Shown here in pieces: positions 13,712-20,942 of a DNA stretch of 25,478 nt. The notes below the pieces were generated by a model, which saw only the letters and a list, made by a program, of their open reading frames with translations, did not search any database and was not told the DNA's origin. The translations under genes were made by a program, and so were the position numbers. This DNA is from a virus, in the IMG/VR virus record IMGVR_UViG_3300028024_000087, positions 1-25,478 of that record; one strand, written 5' to 3'. Positions within the stretch are counted from its first letter, which is position 1. Each line of letters starts with the position of its first letter.

Positions 13712-15285
13712 TGGCGAAGCTGCTGGGGCCTGATGGCCTACCGATCAATCGCGCGGCGTTGACCGAGGAAGTTGCCACACCGACCCTCACCGGCGTGCGA
13801 TCACTTTGGACTAACAGTGTTGCATCCGGCCTGACACCAGCTCGGCTTGCAAGTATCCTGATGCGTGCCAACGATGGCGATATATTCGACTATCTGACGC
13901 TGGCCGAGGAAATGGAAGAACGCGAGCCGCATTACGGGTCCGTTCTCGGTACCCGCAAACGTGCGATCTCCGGTCTCGATGTGACGGTCGAAGCGGCCAG
14001 CGATGAGGGGAAGGATCAGGAGATAGCCGACGCGGTGCGGGATCTAGTCAATAAACCGATCTTCGGGGAAATGCTGGACGATCTGTTAGATGGCCTGGGC
14101 AAGGGTTTTTCCGCAGTTGAAATGATGTGGGGCGTGACGCCGAAAAAGCGGATGATGCCGGTGGCCTATGAATGGCGCGATCCACATTTCTTCCAGTTCG
14201 ACCGTATCTCAAAACGTCAACTTATGTTGCGGGATGATAGCAACCCGGACGGCGTGCCGTTGCCGCCCCATAAATTCATCATCCACACGCCGCGCTTGAA
14301 ATCCGGCATTCCGATCCGAGGCGGATTAGCGCGGCTTGCGTCGTGGTCGTTCATCTTCAAAAGTTACGGGGTGAAAGATTGGATGGCCTTTGTTGAGGTC
14401 TTCGGCATGCCGCTACGATTGGGGCGCTATGGTCCGAGTGCCACCAAGGAAGACAAAGACACCTTGCTGCGGGCTGTGGCCAATCTCGGCAGCGATGGTG
14501 CGGCCATCATTCCTGAGTCGATGCGGATCGAGTTTCCGACGACTGTGACCGGTGACGGCTCCAAGGTGTTTCGCGACCTTGCGGAGTGGGTGGATAAGCA
14601 AACATCGAAGGCCGTTCTGGGTCAGACTATGACGACCGATGACGGCGCCAGTCTGGCACAAGGGCAAGTCCATAACGACGTGCGCCGGGATATCCAGGTA
14701 GCTGACGCCCGCCAAACCGCGAACACCATCAATCGCTTTTTGGTTCAATCGTTCGTCGATTTCAATTTCGGAACACAGGAAAACTATCCGGCTGTCAGGT
14801 TGCCCGTGATCGAACCAGAGGATACGGCCGGGCTTGCCACCTCGTTGGAAAAGCTGGTGCCGCTCGGCCTCACGGTTGAAACATCCGTAATCCGTGACAA
14901 GTTCGGTCTGCCAGACCCGGCGGACGATGCCGAGGTCTTGCAAGCTGCGGTCAAGCCGCAGCCGACAGACCGCGCGACCAATCGGCATCGGCCGGGCTGC
15001 CCTTGCTGCGGCACCGCGCGGGCGCGCAATAGCGTGCAAGCCGGTGATGCCGATGCCATCGACCGCATGATCCATGATGAACTAAACGATGGTTGGGAGC
15101 GCCTTATGTCGCCGCTGGTTGATCCGGTCGAAAAGCTGCTGTCGGAATGCAACAGTTACGAAGAAGCAATGGAGCGTTTGCCGGAACTGGCGAGCACGGT
15201 CGATCCGGCTGCCATCATTGAAAGCTTGACGCGGATGTCATTCACCGCGCGGGCACAAGGCGATGTTACCGACGATCTGGATTAG
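13711..15285 (+). CDS. Portal protein (Mu gp29, DUF935)
   Basis: This 524-residue portal forms the ring through which DNA enters and leaves the head. Family features are DYLTLAEEMEEREPHYGSVL near residues 52-71, LDGLGKGFSAVEMMW, a long YEWRDPHFFQFD segment, and WMAFVEVFGMPLRLGRYG. The C-terminal region has a tight cysteine cluster (CPCCGTA) that may bind metal. The TGATG overlap with the terminase stop sets the start at 13711, with AAAGG nine bases upstream; a TTG at 13702 is less likely. Confidence 0.93.
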   Translation: MAKLLGPDGLPINRAALTEEVATPTLTGVRSLWTNSVASGLTPARLASILMRANDGDIFDYLTLAEEMEEREPHYGSVLGTRKRAISGLDVTVEAASDEGKDQEIADAVRDLVNKPIFGEMLDDLLDGLGKGFSAVEMMWGVTPKKRMMPVAYEWRDPHFFQFDRISKRQLMLRDDSNPDGVPLPPHKFIIHTPRLKSGIPIRGGLARLASWSFIFKSYGVKDWMAFVEVFGMPLRLGRYGPSATKEDKDTLLRAVANLGSDGAAIIPESMRIEFPTTVTGDGSKVFRDLAEWVDKQTSKAVLGQTMTTDDGASLAQGQVHNDVRRDIQVADARQTANTINRFLVQSFVDFNFGTQENYPAVRLPVIEPEDTAGLATSLEKLVPLGLTVETSVIRDKFGLPDPADDAEVLQAAVKPQPTDRATNRHRPGCPCCGTARARNSVQAGDADAIDRMIHDELNDGWERLMSPLVDPVEKLLSECNSYEEAMERLPELASTVDPAAIIESLTRMSFTARAQGDVTDDLD

Positions 15286-15288
15286 GCT

Positions 15289-16653
15289 ATGGCGGGAGAA
15301 TACGCATTCGACCCGAAGTCGTCGCCGGAAGCATTGGCCTTCCTGAAATCGAAGCGGCTCAAGCCGGGCTTTTCCTATAAGGACGTTTGGGGCGAAGAGC
15401 ACGCCTACAACTTCACCGTTGCGAAGATGTTGCAGACCGACTTGCTCAAGTCAGTGCAGCAGAGCCTTGTTGACGCGCAGGCGGCGGGACAGACTTTCCG
15501 CGATTGGGCGAAAGGCATTCAGCCCGAGCTTGCGCGTCGTGGCTGGTGGGGTAAGGGCATCCAGACCGACCCGAAAACCGTCGAGGAAAAGCTGGTCCAG
15601 CTTGGAAGTCCGCGCCGGCTACGAACCATCTATGACGCCAACATGCGATCCGCACGCGCGGCCGGCCAGTGGGAGCGCTTCCAGCGGACAAAGACGGCCT
15701 TGCCCTACCTGCTGTATGAGCTGGGACCAAGCGAGCGGCACCGGCCCGAGCATGTCGCGCGGGCCGGGAAGATCGCGCCGATTGATGATCCGATATGGCA
15801 ATACTGGATGACGCCTAATGGATGGGGCTGCAAATGCCGGGTGCGACAGATCAGCCGATCTGAGTCACAGCGCAAAGGATATCCCCAACAGCCGCCGCTG
15901 ACTTCCGCCGATATGATCGATTGGACCAATAGCCGGACCGGCGAAACCTACCGCATTCCAAAGGGTATCGACCCGGCTTGGGCCAACAATGCCGGCCTTG
16001 CTCGGCAGCAGGGCGAAGCCACGCGACTGCTCGGCGAAAAGCTGATTGACGCCGATCCCGCGACCGCCGCCGCCTTATGGGATGGTGCCGCCAAGAGCTT
16101 GACACCGAGCGTCACTCAGGACTGGCAGCGTTTCGTTGATCGCTATTGGAATGCGCCGCAAGCGGCCGCCCGCGATCATAAGGGCGGTGCCCGCTTTGTC
16201 GCCGGCATGCTCAAGCCGCAGGTGATAGACGCGCTCAAGCAGCGCGGGGTCGTCGTGTCATCTGCCGCTATCACGATTGATGACAAGCAACTGCTGCATC
16301 TCTCTCGCACTGACAAGCTGACGGCAGCGGTTGAACTGCCGGATAGGAGCGTAGGAAAGGGTGTCGCGATCTCGCGTGAGGACATGGAGGGCTTGCCGGC
16401 CATCCTCGCCGGGCCTGAAGCTGTGCTGCTGGATCGTGAACGTGGCAATATCGAGGTGGTCTTTCAGCCGTCACAGGATGACGGGCGCCTCGGGCGCATC
16501 ATCATCGCGACGGATAAGCGCGTGCCGGTGACGCCATCGCTTGCCGATGAGAAGCGGGCTAAACCGACAGTGAACAGCATCACCACCGCCGGCCTTGCCC
16601 GGCCGGCCAATGTCTATGATGAGAGTGTCTATGATGTGCTATGGAAGCGATAG
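15289..16653 (+). CDS. gpF-like minor head protein with a C-terminal nuclease-toxin-like domain
   Basis: This 454-residue protein has two parts. Residues 1-190 are the Mu gpF / SPP1 gp7 (MuF) head-morphogenesis domain, with ARGWWGKGIQ-type and MTPNGWGCKCRVRQIS (173-188) motifs. After a linker, residues 300-454 match, in pattern, the phage Barnase-EndoU-ColicinE5/D-RelE-like (PBECR) nuclease group: LLHLSR with H337, AISREDMEGLPAILAGPEAV, NIEVVFQ, GRIIIATD, then NSITTAG near the end. MuF proteins sit inside the virion at the portal, so the extra domain could travel with phage DNA. Nuclease activity is inferred. Confidence 0.88.
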   Translation: MAGEYAFDPKSSPEALAFLKSKRLKPGFSYKDVWGEEHAYNFTVAKMLQTDLLKSVQQSLVDAQAAGQTFRDWAKGIQPELARRGWWGKGIQTDPKTVEEKLVQLGSPRRLRTIYDANMRSARAAGQWERFQRTKTALPYLLYELGPSERHRPEHVARAGKIAPIDDPIWQYWMTPNGWGCKCRVRQISRSESQRKGYPQQPPLTSADMIDWTNSRTGETYRIPKGIDPAWANNAGLARQQGEATRLLGEKLIDADPATAAALWDGAAKSLTPSVTQDWQRFVDRYWNAPQAAARDHKGGARFVAGMLKPQVIDALKQRGVVVSSAAITIDDKQLLHLSRTDKLTAAVELPDRSVGKGVAISREDMEGLPAILAGPEAVLLDRERGNIEVVFQPSQDDGRLGRIIIATDKRVPVTPSLADEKRAKPTVNSITTAGLARPANVYDESVYDVLWKR

Positions 16654-16733
16654 GATCGGTTGGAGGGCGTCACTTCCTCATTCCAGGGCGCTCGCCCCGT
16701 GCCTGACCGTCTTCCAGGCGCTCAACCGATCCT
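16652..16733. repeat. Long-range 11-bp inverted repeat with inner hairpin
   Basis: AGGATCGGTTG (16652-16662) pairs perfectly with CAACCGATCCT (16723-16733); the left arm starts inside the gpF stop codon. The loop contains a GGGC-gctc-GCCC hairpin (16686-16697) and a direct repeat TTCCAGG(G)CGCTC at 16681 and 16712. No T-run follows, so it is not a standard terminator. A structured RNA, or the junction of an inserted cassette, is possible. Confidence 0.5.
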
Positions 16734-16737
16734 GGGA

Positions 16738-16766
16738 TTGACTCTAGGAGGGGCGCCGTCGAAAAT
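16738..16766 (+). promoter_or_regulatory. Sigma-70-type promoter before the two-TM gene
   Basis: TTGACT (16738-16743), a 17-bp spacer and GAAAAT (16761-16766) precede the small membrane gene. A constitutive promoter inside the late head operon is the mark of a moron. Confidence 0.5.
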
Positions 16767-16795
16767 CAAGCTGGGGAGTTTGATTGAGGGGTATC

Positions 16796-17005
16796 ATGAA
16801 GCGGACCGCGTGGAACACTAACAGGGCCGCGCTCTATGGAGCCATCTGTGGGGTGGTTTTGGCTCTTTATCATTTGTCCGTCGAGCCACTGCAGATGGGG
16901 CCATATTGGATGGCTGATATAGCGGGCCGCATCCTGGGCAATGCGGCGGGTTCGGCAATATTGTTTTGGCTGGTTGCCTTGGCTCGGAACCGGCTTGTAA
17001 GGTGA
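16796..17005 (+). CDS. Two-TM small membrane protein (moron candidate)
   Basis: This 69-residue protein has two hydrophobic segments (about 12-28, ALYGAICGVVLALYHLSV, and 44-62, RILGNAAGSAILFWLVAL) and basic ends (MKRTAWNTNR..., ARNRLVR). ATG 16796 follows GAGGGG at 4 bases. I know no family. It stands apart from the head genes: own promoter, more than 140 bases of non-coding DNA before it and 200 after. It may be a lysogenic-conversion or exclusion gene, or a holin or antiholin; these are inferences. Confidence 0.65.
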   Translation: MKRTAWNTNRAALYGAICGVVLALYHLSVEPLQMGPYWMADIAGRILGNAAGSAILFWLVALARNRLVR

Positions 17006-17206
17006 CTCGATAAATTAGGGCCCCAGAGCGGCCGAAATCTCTTTTTGGCCCCGGATGTAGCGGTCAGGCGCCCGATCCGCCCCCAAAGGCTCTTAATCGC
17101 TCTTAAATTCCTCTTAAAACCCTGGTCCGGGACGTCACCGCAAGCCGTGGCGTAATGCGAACCTTGTTCGCCCCATATCGAGGGGGTCCGGCCCTACGTT
17201 CGGGGC
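17006..17206. other. Intergenic control region before the protease/scaffold gene
   Basis: There is no gene. It holds three CTCTTAA repeats (17090-17117) and a GC-rich stretch before the I start with CCCC/GGGG pairing (CCCC 17171-17174 with GGGGG 17182-17186). A short AGAG...CTCT pairing followed by T residues (17035-17055) is too weak to call a terminator. In Mu a late promoter, PI, lies in the matching place. Confidence 0.45.
17090..17117 (+). promoter_or_regulatory. Triple CTCTTAA repeat, probable activator site
   Basis: CTCTTAA begins at 17090, 17100 and 17111, so the copies are about one helical turn apart. The first two, with their TCG spacer, match the left-end motif at 428-444. The position, 90-117 bp before the protease gene, fits a late promoter activator site such as for the Mor-like protein. 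This is an inference. Confidence 0.45.
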
Positions 17207-18253
17207 ATGACAAAAACGACCTCAATTCCCGGTTCCCTCGCGAAGCTTCCCTCGGTCGGTGCGTTTAGCCGGCCGGGGGACGCCCTCGATTTTGGCCACG
17301 CTCTTAATGAGCTGCCTGCCGGTGACGCGCCTGATTGGATACAGCTATTCCCGGCTGGCGCCCGTGTCGTCGGCCAAGACGGCCGGTCCTGGATCAATGA
17401 CCGGCCTCGGGAAGTCGTTGCCGCGTTCAATCGCTCGCTGCCGGTCGATTGGGAACACGCTTCTGAGATCGCAGCCCCGCAGGGTCAGCCTGCACCCGCC
17501 GCCGGATGGATCGAGGAATTACAGGCGCGCGATGACGGCTCGATCTGGGGTCGTGTCGAGTGGACTGAGCGCGGCCGGGCACAGGTCGCAGCTCGCGAGT
17601 ATCGCTTTATCTCCCCCGTTTTTACCTATGGTCGCGCCAACAATCGCGTTCAGCGCATCACGTCGGCAGCCTTGACCAACAGCCCGAATCTGAACCTGCG
17701 CGCCCTCAATCGCGCGCAACAGTCCGACATCGATCCAACCAGCCAACCAGGAGACAATGGTATGAGCAATCGCGTAACTCAGGCTCTCGGCCTGATCGAT
17801 GGCGCCAACGATGACCAGGTCATCGCGGCCATCAACAAATTGAAGGGTGATTTTGCCACGGCGAAGAACCGGGCGGAAAACCCCGACATCAGCAGCTATG
17901 TCCCGAGGGCCGACTATGACGCTGTTTTGGCGCGGGCGACCAATGCAGAAATCAGGGTGAAAGACATCGAGGTCAATTCGCTGAAGGCCGAAGCCGAAGC
18001 AGTGATCGACGCTGCCTTGAAGGAAGGCAAGATCGCACCTGCCAGCCTCGACTATCACCGCGCAATGTGTCGTGACCGTACTGGCCTGGATGCCTTCAAG
18101 GCTTTCGCTGTCTCGGCGCCGAAGATCGTCGCCGATAGCGGCCTTGAAGGTAAGACCCCGCCGGGCAGTGGAGCCGTACTCACTGAAGAAGAGCGGGCAG
18201 TATGCCGCATGCTCGGTCAGAGCGAGGCCGCCTTTCTGAAGGCCAAGGGCTAA
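17207..18253 (+). CDS. I: Mu I-like prohead protease fused to scaffold
   Basis: This is a 348-residue protein of the Mu I family, which processes the prohead. The protease half has LPVDWEHASEIAAPQG (Asp81, His84) and AREYRFISPVFTYGR with Ser136, the family's conserved EYR-ISPVF box. The second half, from about residue 186, is a helical scaffold (AEIRVKDIEVNSLKAEAEAV) that is also made from an internal start. The ATG has almost no ribosome site: GGGG is next to it and GAGGGGG is 20 bases upstream, perhaps brought closer by pairing. An upstream in-frame stop at 17153 and the lack of other start codons fix the start. Confidence 0.9.
   Translation: MTKTTSIPGSLAKLPSVGAFSRPGDALDFGHALNELPAGDAPDWIQLFPAGARVVGQDGRSWINDRPREVVAAFNRSLPVDWEHASEIAAPQGQPAPAAGWIEELQARDDGSIWGRVEWTERGRAQVAAREYRFISPVFTYGRANNRVQRITSAALTNSPNLNLRALNRAQQSDIDPTSQPGDNGMSNRVTQALGLIDGANDDQVIAAINKLKGDFATAKNRAENPDISSYVPRADYDAVLARATNAEIRVKDIEVNSLKAEAEAVIDAALKEGKIAPASLDYHRAMCRDRTGLDAFKAFAVSAPKIVADSGLEGKTPPGSGAVLTEEERAVCRMLGQSEAAFLKAKG
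17762..18253 (+). CDS. Z: Nested head scaffold protein (Z-like), internal start in I
   Basis: In-frame ATG at 17762 (residue 186 of I) is preceded by AGGAG with 8 bases spacing, a much better ribosome site than that of I itself. The 163-residue product starts MSNRVTQALGLIDGANDDQV and is mostly coiled-coil and helical, as a scaffold should be. In Mu the scaffold Z is likewise translated from inside I. Separate production would give many scaffolds per protease. Confidence 0.75.
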   Translation: MSNRVTQALGLIDGANDDQVIAAINKLKGDFATAKNRAENPDISSYVPRADYDAVLARATNAEIRVKDIEVNSLKAEAEAVIDAALKEGKIAPASLDYHRAMCRDRTGLDAFKAFAVSAPKIVADSGLEGKTPPGSGAVLTEEERAVCRMLGQSEAAFLKAKG

Positions 18254-18293
18254 GCCTCGCTCGCTATTCATCTCTCAAAGAAAGGTAGCTTCA

Positions 18294-19184
18294 ATGATTA
18301 TCAACGCCGCAGCGATTGCCGCCATCAGCGCGGGCTTTCGAGCCGAATTCCAGGGTGCCTACGATGGGACCACGGCAATCTTTGAAAGGATCGCCACATC
18401 CGTACCATCGAGTGGTCCGTCTGAAAATTACGGCTGGCTTGGTCAATGGCCGCAGTTGCGGGAATGGGTCGGAGATCGGTTGCTGAAGGACATCAGCGCT
18501 CATAAATACTCGATCGACAATAAGAAATTCGAGGGCTCCGTCGGTGTGAAAGCTGACGATATTAAAGACGACCGCCTCGGCGTTTATAAGCCGATGTTCG
18601 AGGAGATGGGTCGTGCGGCAAAAACTCACCCCGACGAACTGGTGTTCAATCTCCTCAACGCGGGCACGTCTCAGCTTTGCTACGACGGTCAAAACTTCTT
18701 CGATACCGACCATCCGGTAATAATCAATGGTGCGGCCGAAACCGTATCCAATTTTCAGGCCGGTGCTGGCGAGCCGTGGTACCTGCTCGATTGCTCGCGC
18801 AAGCTGAAGCCGCTGATCTTTCAGAAACGCCAGGATTACAATTTCGTCGCAATGACCAAGCCGGATGACGAAGCTGTCTTCATGCGAGACGAGTTTCGCT
18901 ATGGCGTCGATGCTCGATGCAATGTCGGGTTCGGCTTCTGGCAGATGGCCTATTGTAGCAAGGCGCCGTTCACACAAGCAAACTTCCGCACGGCGCGCAA
19001 TGCTATGACCACACTGAAATCGGACCAAGGCCGACCGCTGGGAACCAAGCCCACGCTTCTGGTGGTTGGACCCGGCAATGGAGATGCGGCCCGCGACCTG
19101 ATTAACGCCGACCGCCTTGCAAATGGCGCGTCGAACACGGATCGCGGCTTGGTCGAGGTTCTTGAAACTCCCTACGTGTTCTGA
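18294..19184 (+). CDS. T: Major head protein T (Mu gpT family)
   Basis: This 296-residue protein builds the capsid shell. Family signs are FRAEFQGAYDGTTAIFERIA near the start, NYGWLGQWPQLREWVGDR, the region KFEGSVGVKADDIKDDRLGV, then QNFFDTDHPV and, near the end, PTLLVVGPGN. AAAGG lies about 8 bases before the ATG. It follows the protease/scaffold gene by 40 bases, as in Mu. Confidence 0.94.
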   Translation: MIINAAAIAAISAGFRAEFQGAYDGTTAIFERIATSVPSSGPSENYGWLGQWPQLREWVGDRLLKDISAHKYSIDNKKFEGSVGVKADDIKDDRLGVYKPMFEEMGRAAKTHPDELVFNLLNAGTSQLCYDGQNFFDTDHPVIINGAAETVSNFQAGAGEPWYLLDCSRKLKPLIFQKRQDYNFVAMTKPDDEAVFMRDEFRYGVDARCNVGFGFWQMAYCSKAPFTQANFRTARNAMTTLKSDQGRPLGTKPTLLVVGPGNGDAARDLINADRLANGASNTDRGLVEVLETPYVF

Positions 19185-19192
19185 GGCGCGAG

Positions 19193-19417
19193 ATGCGGAA
19201 AGCACTCTCCATCACAGCGCCGGCCGGGCCGTTTTGGCGGGCCGGTCTCAAGTTCGACCGAGAAGCGCGGGTTATCGCCCTGGACGATCTGACGAAAGAT
19301 CAGCTCGAAAAGATCAAGGGCGAGCCGCGCCTATCGGTTGAGGCGGCCGAGTTGCCGGGCGATGACCGCAGCGGCGGCACGACCGGCAAGGCAGCAGTCG
19401 GCAAGAACAGGAAATAG
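19193..19417 (+). CDS. gp35-like small head-region protein (HI1506-related)
   Basis: This 74-residue protein begins MRKALSITAPAGPFWRAGLKF, the pattern of the HI1506/Mu gp35-like proteins placed right after the major head gene. The middle has LDDLTKDQLEKIKGEP, and the end is a Gly/Lys-rich flexible tail. GAGGCG precedes the ATG. The role is not known to me; a head accessory or capsid-associated function is inferred. Confidence 0.75.
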   Translation: MRKALSITAPAGPFWRAGLKFDREARVIALDDLTKDQLEKIKGEPRLSVEAAELPGDDRSGGTTGKAAVGKNRK

Positions 19418-19419
19418 CC

Positions 19420-19575
19420 CTGTTCACGCCTCGCCTTGAAACCTCGATCAGTGTGGCGGCATCGGCAATTCAAAAGGTTGTCGATGCCGCCCATGTACCG
19501 TCGAAGGTCCGCCGAGACGCATTGACGGAAATCCGCATCCGTCTCGATGAAGCAGAAAAGAAGTTGAAGGACTGA
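19420..19575 (+). CDS. Possible 51-residue protein with a non-ATG start
   Basis: The gap between the gp35-like and gp36 genes is filled by one plausible frame: LFTPRLETSISVAASAIQKV, then VDAAHVPSKVRRDALTEIRI and RLDEAEKKLKD, with amphipathic helices and good codon use. It lacks ATG. CTG 19420 has AGGA 7 bases upstream; GTG 19453 is the other option, without a ribosome site. It ends four bases before the gp36 start. A frameshift product of the preceding gene was considered but no slippery site is seen. Coding status is unproven. Confidence 0.4.
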   Translation: MFTPRLETSISVAASAIQKVVDAAHVPSKVRRDALTEIRIRLDEAEKKLKD

Positions 19576-19579
19576 CCCC

Positions 19580-20017
19580 TTGTACGCATCGGCGCAAGAT
19601 ATCATCGACCGCTATGGCAACGATGGCTGGCTAGTCACCGATCAGGATGACGAAACCGGTATCGATGCGAAAGCCGAGCGCGCGTTGAACGATGCAGCGG
19701 CGCGGATCGATGCGAAGCTGGCGGCGCGCTATCGGCTGCCGCTGACGGCTACCGAGTTGGTGACGGCCGGTGAAGCTTTGCGAGGGTTGGCTATCGATAT
19801 CGCTCGCTATTTCCTCGCCAGCAACGGAACCTTGCTGACTGACGATATCCGTAAGCGCTACGAAGACGCCGTCGAGCTGCTGGATGATATCGCTGCCGGC
19901 AAAGCCGCGCTGCCGATGCCGCCTGTCGAAGCGCCGGGGAGTTACACTTCAGGCGATGCTGTCCAAATGATTTCCGAACCGCGTTTGTTCACCCGCCGTC
20001 AGATGTGGGGCCTGTGA
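19580..20017 (+). CDS. gp36-like protein (DUF1320)
   Basis: This 145-residue protein is of the DUF1320 (Mu gp36) family, a head-tail connector or completion protein. The start YASAQDIIDRYG is the usual beginning of the family, ADARIDAKLAARYRLPL-like helices follow, and the second half is FLASNGTLLTDDIRKRYEDA. The start codon is TTG at 19580 with GAAGGA 8 bases upstream; the family almost always begins Met-Tyr-Ala, which supports it. It overlaps the next gene by one base (TGATGA). Confidence 0.9.
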   Translation: MYASAQDIIDRYGNDGWLVTDQDDETGIDAKAERALNDAAARIDAKLAARYRLPLTATELVTAGEALRGLAIDIARYFLASNGTLLTDDIRKRYEDAVELLDDIAAGKAALPMPPVEAPGSYTSGDAVQMISEPRLFTRRQMWGL

Positions 20018-20466
20018 TGAGCATCGCGCTTCAGATCCAACCCCAAGGTATCGAGCAGCTTGAAGGCGCGTTGTCGCGTCTCGCTACTCCGGATCTGCAT
20101 TCGTATCTGGATGTCATGGGCGCGCTGGTCGAAAGCCAGACACGTGCCAGACTTTCAGAGGAGAAGAAAAGCCCCGGCGGTGAACAATGGGCGGAATGGT
20201 CTGCGCGCTATGCCAGGACTCGCCACAGCGGCCAGAAGCTGCTCGAAAGCCGGGGTGACCTTATCGGCGATATTCATTACATCGTCGAAGGCGACGCGGT
20301 GTGGATCGGCTCGGCGCTGGTCTATGCCGCAAAGCATCAATTGGGAAGCAAAGACGGCACGACGCCCGCCCGTGAGTATCTTGGTCTATCGGCGGCTAAT
20401 GAGGCGGAACTGATCGAGGAAAGCATTTCCTTCCTGGCATCGCAGATCGAGGCAGCGCAGCAATGA
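20017..20466 (+). CDS. Virion morphogenesis protein (Mu gpG / P2 gpS family)
   Basis: This 149-residue tail-completion protein has the family core at 45-135: RLSEEKKSPGGEQWAEWSAR, then LLESRGDLIGDIHY, WIGSALVYAAKHQLGSK and PAREYLGLS. In Mu, gene G lies next to F; here it has moved between gp36 and gp37, an order I recall for BcepMu-type phages. The start at 20017 is set by the TGATGA junction, and the end overlaps gp37 (ATGA). Confidence 0.9.
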   Translation: MSIALQIQPQGIEQLEGALSRLATPDLHSYLDVMGALVESQTRARLSEEKKSPGGEQWAEWSARYARTRHSGQKLLESRGDLIGDIHYIVEGDAVWIGSALVYAAKHQLGSKDGTTPAREYLGLSAANEAELIEESISFLASQIEAAQQ

Positions 20467-20942
20467 TCTATGACTTGCTCTCTCTCCGCGATGGCGTCGC
20501 CGCGAAACTGAGGGCGGAACTGACGCAGCTTAAAGAATGCGTACCGCATCCCGGCCGGTTCGATCTCACCGAGCTTGCCAACCACAGCATGCTGTCGCCG
20601 AGCCTGCGCATCGGCATGCTCGGCATGCAGCGGCCGGATGCTGTTCACACGTCGGAAACGGATTACCCCTTTCGTCTCGCCGCTTATGTCACAACCGCCG
20701 ACCAGCCGAAGAAGCCGCGCGATGTTACCGCCCTGGAAATCGTCAACTATCTTTTGACGACACTGCCCGGTCGGCAGTGGGGCGGCGAGAATGTACTGCC
20801 GATCCAGGCGCTGACGGTGACGGCCGACAACCTCTACTCATCGAAAGTGGGCAACAAGGGCGTGTCGCTTTGGGCCGTGACCTGGTTGCAGCCAATCCGC
20901 CTCGGTGGTGACGACCTGGTGCTTGAGGCCGCCAATGGCTGA
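20463..20942 (+). CDS. gp37-like protein (DUF1834)
   Basis: This 159-residue protein matches the Mu gp37 (DUF1834) family of head-tail joining or tail terminator proteins. Typical traits are the start MIYDLLSLRDGVAAKL, the central DYPFRLAAYVTTAD, and the end GVSLWAVTWLQPIRLG. In Mu the sheath gene L follows; here the next gene is the baseplate spike V, a change in module order. It is coupled on both sides. Confidence 0.82.
   Translation: MIYDLLSLRDGVAAKLRAELTQLKECVPHPGRFDLTELANHSMLSPSLRIGMLGMQRPDAVHTSETDYPFRLAAYVTTADQPKKPRDVTALEIVNYLLTTLPGRQWGGENVLPIQALTVTADNLYSSKVGNKGVSLWAVTWLQPIRLGGDDLVLEAANG

Noticed and set aside
14413-15075. Long antisense open frame opposite the portal gene (220 codons)
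   Set aside because: A high-GC shadow of a clear DUF935 gene, with no ribosome site and no family resemblance.
17024-17060. Terminator after the two-TM gene
   Set aside because: Only 4-5 bp of pairing can be formed before the T-rich stretch; too weak to call.
17519-18271. Long antisense open frame opposite the protease/scaffold gene
   Set aside because: A shadow of the I/Z gene, which has recognised motifs and an internal ribosome site on the plus strand.
18291-19205. Long antisense open frame opposite the major head gene (304 codons)
   Set aside because: It mirrors the well supported T gene; its length reflects codon bias on the other strand.
19400-19420. Programmed -1 frameshift joining the gp35-like gene to the following frame
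   Set aside because: The next frame is in -1, but no slippery heptamer is present before the TAG (reading AAC AGG AAA TAG) and no clear stimulatory hairpin follows.
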